Assembly: GCA_944371685.1 (NCBI GenBank)
Contig: CALVXV010000079.1
Location: 1-5,742 of the forward strand
Direction of reading: 5' to 3'
Length of the DNA stretch: 5,742 bases
Source: an uncultured Bacilli bacterium
Lineage (GTDB): Bacteria; Bacillota_I; Bacilli_A; RF39; UBA660
Below the pieces are notes generated by a model. It did no database searches and was not told the origin of the DNA. It was given only the letters and a program-made list of their open reading frames with translations. How positions within the stretch are numbered: the stretch's first letter is position 1; each line of letters begins with the position of its first letter. The position numbers and the translations under genes are program-made. Below, in pieces: positions 1-5,742 of this stretch.

Positions 1-37
1 AAAAAAAATCAAAAAAATTAATTTTCTGATTTTTCTT
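1..37 (-). terminator. Intrinsic terminator after whiA
   Basis: On the minus strand, AAAAATCA (34-27) pairs perfectly with TGATTTTT (11-4). The interior continues with a G-U pair and four A-U pairs around a loop of about 5 nt, giving roughly 13 base pairs, followed by a run of T to the window edge. The whiA stop codon (20-18) and its last codons lie inside the hairpin. The stem is almost all A-U, so it is thermodynamically weak, and the U tract may continue past the window edge. It fits the end of the five-gene cluster, but the next gene cannot be seen. Confidence 0.6.
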
Positions 38-932
38 TCAACTTAACAGCCATCTGTCTAATTTTGTTAAGTCGATGATATACACCTGATTTGGTAATTT
101 TATTACCTGTTTCCATACTTATTATCTCACTTAATTCTACTAATGACGCTTCCGGATATTTAATTCTATATTCTGAAACTTCTTTTTCTTTATCACTTAA
201 CAAATCATAAACATCCATTTTTTTTAAAAATTCAATATCCTTAACTTGATCATTAGCCGTCTCAATAATCTTATCAACATTAGCTTGTTCACAATTATTA
301 AGCCTATTAGTCATATTTTTATGATCTCTATAAATACGAATATCTTCAAAGTAAAGTACCGCTTTAACTGCACCTATTATCCTTAAAAAATCACCTATTT
401 TCTCAGCTTCTTTAATATAAACAACATATCTATGTTCCCTATGTAAAATTTTACTATTCAAATTAAAATAATTTAAACTTTTCTGAACAAACTGCGCATA
501 GTCTAAAATATCCAAATTAAACTCTAAATGATACCTAGAGGTCTTTGGATCATTCACACTAGCTTTCATTAAAAATAAACCTTTTAAATATGCCATAAGT
601 AAATCTTCATCCGCATATATAAAACTCTCTGGAACACTACCAAAAATACCTAAACTTTTCAAAATATGTGAAGTCTTTTGCTTAACCTCTAATGTATAAA
701 GCATATTCTTATTATAATTATATCCCCTTTTTACACTTACCTTAGGATACACATTAAACAAATCTTTAAATAACGAATAAATAAGTCTTGCCACCGCATT
801 ATTCTCAGTTACAATTCTTATATCTTCACCATATTCTCCATTACGAACAATCGCCGAAAGTTCCGAAATTTTCTCAGTCTCAGGTATTTCTAACTTACTA
901 ACCTCATCTTTTACTACCGCTGTAAATGACAT
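18..932 (-). CDS. whiA: DNA-binding protein WhiA
   Basis: WhiA is a conserved Gram-positive DNA-binding protein. It is a sporulation regulator in Streptomyces and affects cell division and chromosome segregation in B. subtilis. This copy is 304 aa, slightly short of the usual ~315. The N-terminal half (about 1-200) is the catalytically dead LAGLIDADG-like region. It contains SVNDP (125-129), YHLEF (134-138), the FEDIRI block (195-200) and the NR..NCE..N block (209-218). The C-terminal part (about 245-300) is the helix-turn-helix region, with ITKSGVYHRL at 279-288. The start at 932 is chosen because the family begins MSF..., and a GAGGTG ribosome site lies 5 nt upstream. A longer frame back to 971 would only add residues overlapping yvcK. 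It follows yvcK by 10 nt, the conserved yvcK-whiA pairing. Oddities are K-A where the family usually has G-G before SVNDP (residues 123-124), and a shortened N-terminal hairpin around 30-40. The identification is secure. Confidence 0.96.
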   Translation of the reverse strand: MSFTAVVKDEVSKLEIPETEKISELSAIVRNGEYGEDIRIVTENNAVARLIYSLFKDLFNVYPKVSVKRGYNYNKNMLYTLEVKQKTSHILKSLGIFGSVPESFIYADEDLLMAYLKGLFLMKASVNDPKTSRYHLEFNLDILDYAQFVQKSLNYFNLNSKILHREHRYVVYIKEAEKIGDFLRIIGAVKAVLYFEDIRIYRDHKNMTNRLNNCEQANVDKIIETANDQVKDIEFLKKMDVYDLLSDKEKEVSEYRIKYPEASLVELSEIISMETGNKITKSGVYHRLNKIRQMAVKLKEKSEN

Positions 933-936
933 AAAA

Positions 937-944
937 CCACCTCT
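937..944 (-). promoter_or_regulatory. Ribosome binding site of whiA
   Basis: AGAGGTGG on the minus strand includes GAGGTG, an exact match to part of the anti-Shine-Dalgarno complement, ending 5 nt before the ATG at 932. Its first two bases belong to the yvcK stop codon TAG (945-943). It settles the whiA start at 932 rather than the longer open frame from 971. Confidence 0.8.
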
Positions 945-1884
945 AATCAAGCAAATATGAAAGAATATCAATCGCTACTCTAAGCGTATTATGCCTAATC
1001 ATTCCATTTTCAATCATAATATAATCATTCTCAATAACATGAACATTCATCTTATTCAAAATATCATAATTAGCCTTAACTAAATCTTTTTGTTCTGTAG
1101 TTTCATAATTTTTAACAATATTTGAATCAATCTCACCATTATTTAAAATCACCGCATCAATTTTTCTTTTACCTAAATATTTATTTAAAAGTTGAACATG
1201 ATCTCCTACAGTAAAATTATCCGTCTCACCAGGTTGTGTCATAATATTACAAACATAAATAATTTTAGCTTTGCTATTATCAATTTCTTTTTTAACTTCA
1301 CGGCAAAGCAAATTAGGAATAATACTCGTAAACAAGCTCCCCATACTAAGAATAATTGCATCCGCTTCTTTAATTGCCTTCAAAACATCCGGATTAACCT
1401 CTGGTGTCTCTTTATAATATACTTCCTTTATCCTATCATTATATTCCGTAATAAGATGTTCCCCCATAACCACCTTACCACTAGCCATTTTACCCATTAA
1501 TGTCACATCATCTTCAGTAAGAGGAATAACCTTACCTTTAAGTTTCAAAAGTGAATTCACCAGCTCAATTCCATCAGACACATTACCAGTAATTTCAGCC
1601 GCACCTGTCAAAAGTAAATTTCCAAGCGCATGACCGTCTAAATCACTTGATGTATCAAATCTATAATCAAATAACTTTTTTATTTCTTCTTCATTTTCCG
1701 ACAAACTAATTAAAACTTTTCTAATATCACCAACTGCCGGTGTATGAAATTCTTCTCTAAGTCTACCAGTACTACTACCATCATCACACACTGATACAAT
1801 AGCCGAAATATCAAAAGGTAATTTTTTAAGTCCTCTAAGCAACTGACTCATACCAGTTCCACCACCTAAAACTGCTACTTTCAT
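943..1884 (-). CDS. yvcK: YvcK/GlmR-type UDP-sugar-binding regulatory protein (gluconeogenesis factor)
   Basis: This is a member of the YvcK (GlmR) family, related in fold to CofD. In B. subtilis it binds UDP-GlcNAc, is needed for growth on gluconeogenic carbon sources, and supports peptidoglycan precursor supply and cell shape. The protein is cytoplasmic, 313 aa, close to the family norm. Visible motifs counted from the ATG: GGGTG (7-11), DDGSSTG followed by RLREEF (34-46), GDIRK (52-56), GHALGNLLL (84-92), GSLFTS (182-187) and CNIMTQPGET (212-221). The canonical DDGGSSG appears as DDGSSTG, and the usual GPGS as SMGS. Two starts are possible: GTG at 1887, overlapping the trxB stop TAG by one base, or ATG at 1884. 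ATG is preferred because it gives the usual short MKV...GGGTG N-terminus. The AGGAGG site (1895-1900) is 10 nt from ATG and 7 nt from GTG, so GTG stays possible. It sits between trxB and whiA. The rapZ (yvcJ) gene that usually precedes yvcK is absent here. Confidence 0.94.
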   Translation of the reverse strand: MKVAVLGGGTGMSQLLRGLKKLPFDISAIVSVCDDGSSTGRLREEFHTPAVGDIRKVLISLSENEEEIKKLFDYRFDTSSDLDGHALGNLLLTGAAEITGNVSDGIELVNSLLKLKGKVIPLTEDDVTLMGKMASGKVVMGEHLITEYNDRIKEVYYKETPEVNPDVLKAIKEADAIILSMGSLFTSIIPNLLCREVKKEIDNSKAKIIYVCNIMTQPGETDNFTVGDHVQLLNKYLGKRKIDAVILNNGEIDSNIVKNYETTEQKDLVKANYDILNKMNVHVIENDYIMIENGMIRHNTLRVAIDILSYLLD

Positions 1885-1886
1885 CA

Positions 1887-2765
1887 CTAATCATCCTCCT
1901 TAATACTAAGTGCAGCTACCGCTCCATCACTCGCTGCCGTAATGATTTGATAAAAATTTTTATACCTCACATCGCCGACCGCATATAACCCCTTAATACT
2001 ACTTTCCATTCTATCATTTGTTTTAATATAACCATTTTTCATATCTATATCTAAATCGTGTAAAAAGTTAAGTTCAGGAACACCACCTATTGCCACAAAT
2101 AAACCACTTAAAGCAATAGAATCACCATTATCTAAAATAACATTAGATAATTTTTCTCCATAACCAAGTTTAGTAACCTGAACATTTTTCATCACCACAA
2201 TATTATCCTTATTTTTAACTCTACTTTGTAAAATTTCATTAGCTCTTAAATCTTTACGTACAAATACATATACCTTATTACATAAATCAGATAAATATAA
2301 AGCTTCCGTTAAAGCACTATCACCGCCACCAACAATAGCCACATCTAAACCACGGTAAAATGCCCCATCACAAACTGCACAATAACTAATTCCTCTATTT
2401 AAAAGTCCATCTTCCCCAGCCAAATTCAATTTCCTAGGAGTCCTTCCTGTTGCCACAATTACATAATCACAGTTAATACTTTCCTTCTCCATCTGCACTT
2501 CAAACTTATCATTAAAAGTAACCTTCAAAACTTTATCTTTAATTATTGTCACACCTAAATCCTTTATCTGCCTACTCATTCTTAAAGCTAAATCTCCCCC
2601 AGTAATCTCCGAAAACCCCAAATAATTTTCAATCTTATTAGTTTTCAGCATCTCGCCACCAAGCATATCTTTTTCTATAATAATTGCCTCTATCCCAGCC
2701 CGTTTCAAATACAAAGCCGCATTCATTCCGGCTGGACCTCCACCAATAATTACACACTTACTCAT
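1887..2765 (-). CDS. trxB: Thioredoxin reductase-like flavoprotein TrxB
   Basis: This low-molecular-weight thioredoxin reductase family protein is a FAD enzyme that normally passes electrons from NADPH to thioredoxin in the cytosol. It is 292 aa, slightly shorter than the usual 305-320. In order: FAD-binding GGGPAG (8-13), GGEM and ENYLGF (36-51), ATGRTPR (105-111), the redox disulfide CAVC followed by DG (129-134), the nucleotide-binding GGGDSA (146-151), and a second FAD motif GLYAVGD (259-265). Two cofactor-contact motifs depart from the canonical enzyme. The HRRD..RA-type NADPH 2'-phosphate site reads FVRKDLRA (168-175). The R of the C-terminal RQ(A/V/I) motif is Tyr272. Electron-donor preference may therefore differ; this is inference. 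The ATG at 2765 has AGGAGG 8 nt upstream (2774-2779), inside lgt, and overlaps the end of lgt by 8 nt. Neighbours lgt and yvcK suggest a constitutive housekeeping transcript. A specialised ferredoxin- or flavin-linked reductase is less likely because GGGDSA is kept. Confidence 0.92.
   Translation of the reverse strand: MSKCVIIGGGPAGMNAALYLKRAGIEAIIIEKDMLGGEMLKTNKIENYLGFSEITGGDLALRMSRQIKDLGVTIIKDKVLKVTFNDKFEVQMEKESINCDYVIVATGRTPRKLNLAGEDGLLNRGISYCAVCDGAFYRGLDVAIVGGGDSALTEALYLSDLCNKVYVFVRKDLRANEILQSRVKNKDNIVVMKNVQVTKLGYGEKLSNVILDNGDSIALSGLFVAIGGVPELNFLHDLDIDMKNGYIKTNDRMESSIKGLYAVGDVRYKNFYQIITAASDGAVAALSIKEDD
1895..1900 (-). promoter_or_regulatory. Ribosome binding site of yvcK
   Basis: A perfect AGGAGG lies inside the last codons of trxB (Lys-Glu-Asp-Asp-stop). 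The tandem start codons GTG (1887-1885) and ATG (1884-1882) follow at 7 and 10 nt. The arrangement TAG-GTG-ATG with a shared G suggests translation coupled to trxB. Confidence 0.75.
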
Positions 2766-3549
2766 CTAATCTACCTCCTGCATAATTTATCTTCTTTTTT
2801 ATACTATATATAAATAAAATAATACCAATAATCACCATCACTAAAGAAACTAACTGCGCAACTCTAAGCGATAAAAACATTAAACTATCCGTTCTCATTC
2901 CTTCGACAACAAATCTCTCTATTCCATACCAAACTAAATAAAAACTAGTCAAATATCCAATCTTCATAAACCTTCTTCTTCTTAAAATAAGCATAATAAC
3001 AAAACCAATTAAACACCAAACTGATTCATATAAAAATGTTGGAATATAATAATTACCCCCTATATTCATGCCATCAATAATAAACTGAGGTAAATGAAGG
3101 TTCTGTAAATAAGCAAGCGTTGTAATAGAGCCATGAGCTTCACCATTAAAGAAATTACCCCACCTACCAATTGCCTGCGCTATAATAAGACCAACTACCA
3201 AATAATCTAAAATCTGAATTAAATTAACCTTTTTCTTATAACAAATCACTGCAATAGTAATAAGACCAGCTATAATTCCTCCATGAATTGCAAGGCCACC
3301 ATTCCAAACCTTAAAAACCTCTATCAAATTATCTTTATAATAATCAAAATTAAAAATAACATAATAAATTCTAGCTCCCACAATACCTAAAATAACAGCT
3401 AAAAAAAGTACATTAACCATAAAATTTTCATCAAATCCATGCCTCTTGGCCTCTTTAATTGCTAAATTAGAACCAAGTAAAATAGCAATAAATAAAATTA
3501 TCGAATACCAATGAATAGATATAATACCTATATTAATTATTGGTTCCAT
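2758..3549 (-). CDS. lgt: Prolipoprotein diacylglyceryl transferase
   Basis: Lgt moves a diacylglyceryl group from phosphatidylglycerol to the lipobox cysteine of prolipoproteins, the first step of lipoprotein maturation, in the cytoplasmic membrane. The protein is 263 aa, near the B. subtilis length (~269), and reads as a multi-pass membrane protein with about seven hydrophobic segments. Key motifs: GGLAIHGG (84-91) with the conserved His89, the family signature GRWGNFFNGEAHG (128-140) with Arg129, Asn132, Asn135 and Glu137, and ERFVVEGMR (211-219). Arg212 and Glu216 correspond to the functionally important C-terminal Arg/Glu of the E. coli enzyme. The ATG at 3549 has AGGAGG 6 nt upstream (3556-3561). 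The start lies inside the upstream membrane-protein gene (17-nt overlap) and the stop overlaps trxB by 8 nt, so all three are probably co-transcribed and translationally coupled. In B. subtilis lgt follows hprK and precedes ppaX; neither is here. The identification is secure. Confidence 0.97.
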   Translation of the reverse strand: MEPIINIGIISIHWYSIILFIAILLGSNLAIKEAKRHGFDENFMVNVLFLAVILGIVGARIYYVIFNFDYYKDNLIEVFKVWNGGLAIHGGIIAGLITIAVICYKKKVNLIQILDYLVVGLIIAQAIGRWGNFFNGEAHGSITTLAYLQNLHLPQFIIDGMNIGGNYYIPTFLYESVWCLIGFVIMLILRRRRFMKIGYLTSFYLVWYGIERFVVEGMRTDSLMFLSLRVAQLVSLVMVIIGIILFIYSIKKKINYAGGRLDE

Positions 3550-3958
3550 CTCGTCCCTCCTTAAATGTCAATCTTTTAAAGAATATTGTATCTAAAATAA
3601 CATTAAGTACTGAAATTGAAATTGCCACTAACACTGCAAACCAAATGCCATAAATATTAAAATGATCTCCTAATATAAAACTCACTATTTTTAAAATAAT
3701 CAAATTTATAAAAGGATAAAAAAGACCTAAAGTAATACCTGTAATCGGAATAGTAAACCATACCAAAAAAGGTTTAACTGTTTTATTCAAAAGATATATC
3801 AAAATTGCTGCTACTAAACACCATAAACCATAACACGAATTATCAATATATAAAGTATTTTTAAACACCAAAGTCATAAGCATCAAAATAACTGTATATC
3901 CTAAAATTCGAATAATCCAATCTATAATCTTCATAAAACGATACTTACCTTTATACAT
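3533..3958 (-). CDS. PF04020-family (phage holin 4-2 superfamily, YvlD-like) membrane protein
   Basis: This small membrane protein (141 aa from the chosen start) is of the COG1950/PF04020 type. The family is named after holins but occurs widely as a chromosomal gene of unknown function. Four hydrophobic segments are visible, at about residues 14-32, 43-57, 64-96 (long, probably kinked or re-entrant) and 102-127, ending in a charged tail. The family-typical core is NKTVKPFLVW, then TIPITGITLGLFYPFIN, and later an IYGIWFA segment. The start is uncertain. GTG at 3967 would sit at the predicted transcript 5' end. ATG at 3958 has GGTGA 5 nt upstream. ATG at 3934 gives the family-like N-terminus MKIIDWI but has only a distant AAAGG. 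I chose 3958. It is the first gene of the cluster and overlaps lgt by 17 nt. In B. subtilis the related yvlD lies near hprK-lgt, so the position looks ancestral. There are no other phage genes, so a lysis role is not supported. Confidence 0.85.
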   Translation of the reverse strand: MYKGKYRFMKIIDWIIRILGYTVILMLMTLVFKNTLYIDNSCYGLWCLVAAILIYLLNKTVKPFLVWFTIPITGITLGLFYPFINLIILKIVSFILGDHFNIYGIWFAVLVAISISVLNVILDTIFFKRLTFKEGRDGTNN

Positions 3959-3974
3959 ATCCTTCACCCTCTAC

Positions 3975-4003
3975 ATTATAGCATATTCCAAAAGAAGAAA
4001 CAA
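3975..4003 (-). promoter_or_regulatory. Extended -10 promoter of the five-gene cluster
   Basis: On the minus strand a perfect TATAAT (3980-3975) is preceded by TG and one base (3983-3981), a textbook extended -10 element. The -35 region at 17-nt spacing is TTGTTT (4003-3998), matching the first three bases of TTGACA. Initiation would fall near 3968, leaving a leader of only about 10 nt before the ATG at 3958. It sits just after the uvrB terminator and before the first gene of the cluster, as expected for a vegetative sigma-A promoter. No operator or riboswitch fits in the short gap. Confidence 0.75.
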
Positions 4004-4011
4004 AAGAAGAT

Positions 4012-4051
4012 AAAAGAAAAATAAAGACTAGAAAATATTCCAATCTTTATT
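4012..4051 (-). terminator. Intrinsic terminator after uvrB
   Basis: On the minus strand, AATAAAGA (4051-4044) pairs perfectly with TCTTTATT (4027-4020). The interior adds six pairs, including two G-U pairs, closing a TATT loop (4037-4034), for a stem of about 14 base pairs. A T-rich tract TTTCTTTT follows (4019-4012). The uvrB stop codon TAA (4049-4047) lies in the 5' arm. It separates uvrB from the downstream promoter and cluster. Confidence 0.8.
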
Positions 4052-5742
4052 CACTTTGCATCTCAAATAAAGCATCACGAAGTTCCATAGCTCTTTCAAA
4101 ATCAAGATTTTTAGCCGCCTCTTTCATTTCATGTTCTAAACTAATCATCAAGTTTTCCTTTTCCTTCTTACTCATTTTCTTTTCTTTCTTATCTTTAACC
4201 TCAAAATTGTTAGAAATAACTTCTCGAATCTCTTTAATAATTGTCTTAGGAACTATACCATGCTCTTTATTATAAGCCTCTTGAATCTTTCTACGTCTAT
4301 TAGTTTCTTTTATAGCACTATCCATTGCCGAACTAATCTCATCCGCATACATAATAACTCTACCATTCGCATTACGAGCAGCCCTACCAATCGTTTGAAT
4401 CAAGCTTCTCTCGCTTCTTAAAAATCCCTGTTTATCCGCATCCATAATCGCAATTAAACTAACCTCTGGAACATCAATACCCTCACGAAGTAAATTAATT
4501 CCTACAACAACGTCATATTTACCAACCCTTAAATCATGAATAATCTGCATTCTCTCTAATGTCTTAATTTCGTTATGTAAATAAGCCACTTTAATATCTA
4601 AATTTTTCAAATAAACCGATAATTCTTCAGCCATTCTAATTGTCAAAGTTGTAATCAAAGTACGTTCATTTTTCTCAATTTGCTTATGTATCTGATTAAC
4701 CAAATCATCAATTTGATTCTTAGTTGGTTTAACCTCAATTTTAGGATCAAGTAACCCCGTCGGTCTAATAATCTGCTCTGTAACTTGATTATGAACCTTT
4801 TCCATCTCATAGTCACCAGGCGTTGCAGAAACAAAAATAGCTTGCTTTATTTTTCCTTCGAATTCTTCAAACTTAAGTGGTCTATTGTCTAAAGCACTAG
4901 GAAGTCTAAATCCATAATCAACTAATGCTTGCTTTCGCATTCTATCTCCATTATACATTGCTCTAACCTGTGGAAGTGTCACATGTGATTCATCAACAAC
5001 AAGTAAAAAATCATCACCAAAGAAATCAATTAAAGTAGTTGGCATCTCACCAGGCTTACGTAAAGCAAGTGGTGCTGAATAATTTTCAACACCCCTGCAA
5101 GAACCAGTCTCTGAAAGCATTTCAATATCATAATTTGTTCTTTCTTTCAATCTCTGATACTCAAGTAGCTTATTTTCACTTTGAAACTTGTCCAATTGAG
5201 CATCTAATTCTTTCTTAATATTTTCAATAGCGATCTTAAGTTTTTCTTCATCAGTAACGAAGTGACTTGCAGGAAATAGTGTATAAGTTTTTTTGTCATT
5301 AATTAAAGTTCCCGTCACTAAATCAAATTCACTAATTCTATCAATTTCATCACCAAAAAACTCCACTCTAATTCCATGCGCATGCTGACCTATAGGTACA
5401 ACTTCAAGTACATCTCCATGAACCCTAAAAGTACCACGTTTTAAATCAATATTATTTCTCTCGTAAAGCATTTCAATTAACTTTTCAATAATTTTATCTC
5501 TATCAACAGTTTCACCAACACTTAAAAACAAAACCTTTTTCTTATAATCTTCTATTTCACCAATACCATATATACAAGAAACAGAAGCTACAACTATAAC
5601 ATCTTTATGATCTAAAAGTGAAGCTGTCGCATAATGTCTAAGTTCATCAATCTCATCATTAATAGAAGCATCTTTTTCAATATAAGTATCGGTCTTAGCC
5701 ACATAAGCTTCCGGCTGATAATAATTGTAGTAGCTAACGAAA
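4047..5742 (-). CDS. uvrB: UvrABC system protein B (5' end beyond the window)
   Basis: UvrB is the helicase-like, damage-verifying subunit of nucleotide excision repair. It is loaded by UvrA, inserts a beta-hairpin into DNA and recruits UvrC. About 565 C-terminal codons are visible. Comparison with B. subtilis UvrB (661 aa) suggests ~88 residues with the Walker A motif lie beyond the right edge. The visible part opens in the beta-hairpin tyrosine motif (SYYNYYQPEAYV). In order: the UvrA-interaction domain (about 95-165), motif II DESH (250-253), VSATPG (304-309), GINLLREG (414-421) and motif VI QTIGRAARN (449-457). A C-terminal UVR coiled-coil domain (about 526-561) binds UvrC. The GTG at 5702 is an internal valine of the conserved YQPEAYV, not a start. 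The frame is intact to TAA at 4049-4047. uvrA, which follows uvrB in many Bacillota, is not downstream; a terminator follows instead. Any LexA box upstream is out of view. Confidence 0.97.
   Translation of the reverse strand, partial: FVSYYNYYQPEAYVAKTDTYIEKDASINDEIDELRHYATASLLDHKDVIVVASVSCIYGIGEIEDYKKKVLFLSVGETVDRDKIIEKLIEMLYERNNIDLKRGTFRVHGDVLEVVPIGQHAHGIRVEFFGDEIDRISEFDLVTGTLINDKKTYTLFPASHFVTDEEKLKIAIENIKKELDAQLDKFQSENKLLEYQRLKERTNYDIEMLSETGSCRGVENYSAPLALRKPGEMPTTLIDFFGDDFLLVVDESHVTLPQVRAMYNGDRMRKQALVDYGFRLPSALDNRPLKFEEFEGKIKQAIFVSATPGDYEMEKVHNQVTEQIIRPTGLLDPKIEVKPTKNQIDDLVNQIHKQIEKNERTLITTLTIRMAEELSVYLKNLDIKVAYLHNEIKTLERMQIIHDLRVGKYDVVVGINLLREGIDVPEVSLIAIMDADKQGFLRSERSLIQTIGRAARNANGRVIMYADEISSAMDSAIKETNRRRKIQEAYNKEHGIVPKTIIKEIREVISNNFEVKDKKEKKMSKKEKENLMISLEHEMKEAAKNLDFERAMELRDALFEMQSE

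Noticed and set aside
933..971. N-terminal extension of whiA back to position 971
   Set aside because: WhiA proteins begin MSF..., a good ribosome site precedes 932, and the extension would only overlap the end of yvcK.
1192..1500. A 102-codon open frame on the plus strand
   Set aside because: It lies fully antisense within yvcK, which has clear family motifs. Its translation is low-complexity (rich in N, I, F), has no recognisable domain, and no ribosome site was noted.
3533..3967. Evidence of a prophage from the holin-like gene
   Set aside because: No endolysin, integrase or structural gene is nearby. The family is common in ordinary chromosomes and the gene sits in a housekeeping operon.
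3968..4011. Riboswitch, T-box or small RNA between uvrB and the cluster
   Set aside because: The gap between the uvrB hairpin and the first gene is too short and is taken up by the U tract and promoter elements.
5700..5702. GTG as a start codon for uvrB
   Set aside because: The frame is open to the window edge and the upstream codons encode the conserved UvrB beta-hairpin motif YYNYYQPEAY. The GTG is an internal valine.
1..5742. Mycoplasma-type genetic code (TGA as Trp)
   Set aside because: All six genes run full length under the standard code, and tryptophans in conserved positions are encoded by TGG.

Overview
The window is a compact, AT-rich block (roughly 30% GC by eye) of chromosomal housekeeping genes. 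All of them are on the minus strand, so transcription runs from high to low coordinates. Gene content, gene order and strong AGGAGG ribosome binding sites point to a low-GC Gram-positive (Bacillota/Mycoplasmatota-like) bacterium. Tryptophan is encoded by TGG and no gene needs TGA read-through, so the Mycoplasma code is not indicated. An uncultured, genome-reduced Bacilli or Clostridia lineage is a reasonable guess, but the sequence alone cannot fix the taxon.

Layout in transcription order. (1) 5742-4047: uvrB, cut by the right window edge and lacking about 90 N-terminal residues. It ends in an intrinsic terminator whose stem contains the stop codon. (2) 4003-3975: an extended -10 promoter. 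(3) 3958-18: a tight five-gene cluster made of a four-helix PF04020 membrane protein, lgt, trxB, yvcK and whiA. Junctions are a 17-nt overlap, an 8-nt overlap, near-contact and a 10-nt gap, so a single transcript is likely. It ends in a second terminator, again with the stop codon in the stem. No stretch over 300 bases lacks a gene. No RNA gene, mobile element, CRISPR array or repeat was seen.

Functions. UvrB is the damage-verifying helicase of nucleotide excision repair. Lgt starts lipoprotein maturation in the membrane. TrxB reduces thioredoxin. YvcK is the UDP-sugar-binding factor tied to carbon flux and cell envelope. WhiA is a DNA-binding protein linked to cell division and chromosome segregation. 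The set resembles the Bacillus subtilis uvrBA / yvlD-hprK-lgt and trxB / rapZ(yvcJ)-yvcK-whiA regions fused and compressed, without hprK, ppaX and rapZ at their usual places.

I see no clearly new system. The points most worth checking are the altered NADPH/FAD-site motifs in TrxB, the compressed gene order, and the stop-codon-in-stem terminators.
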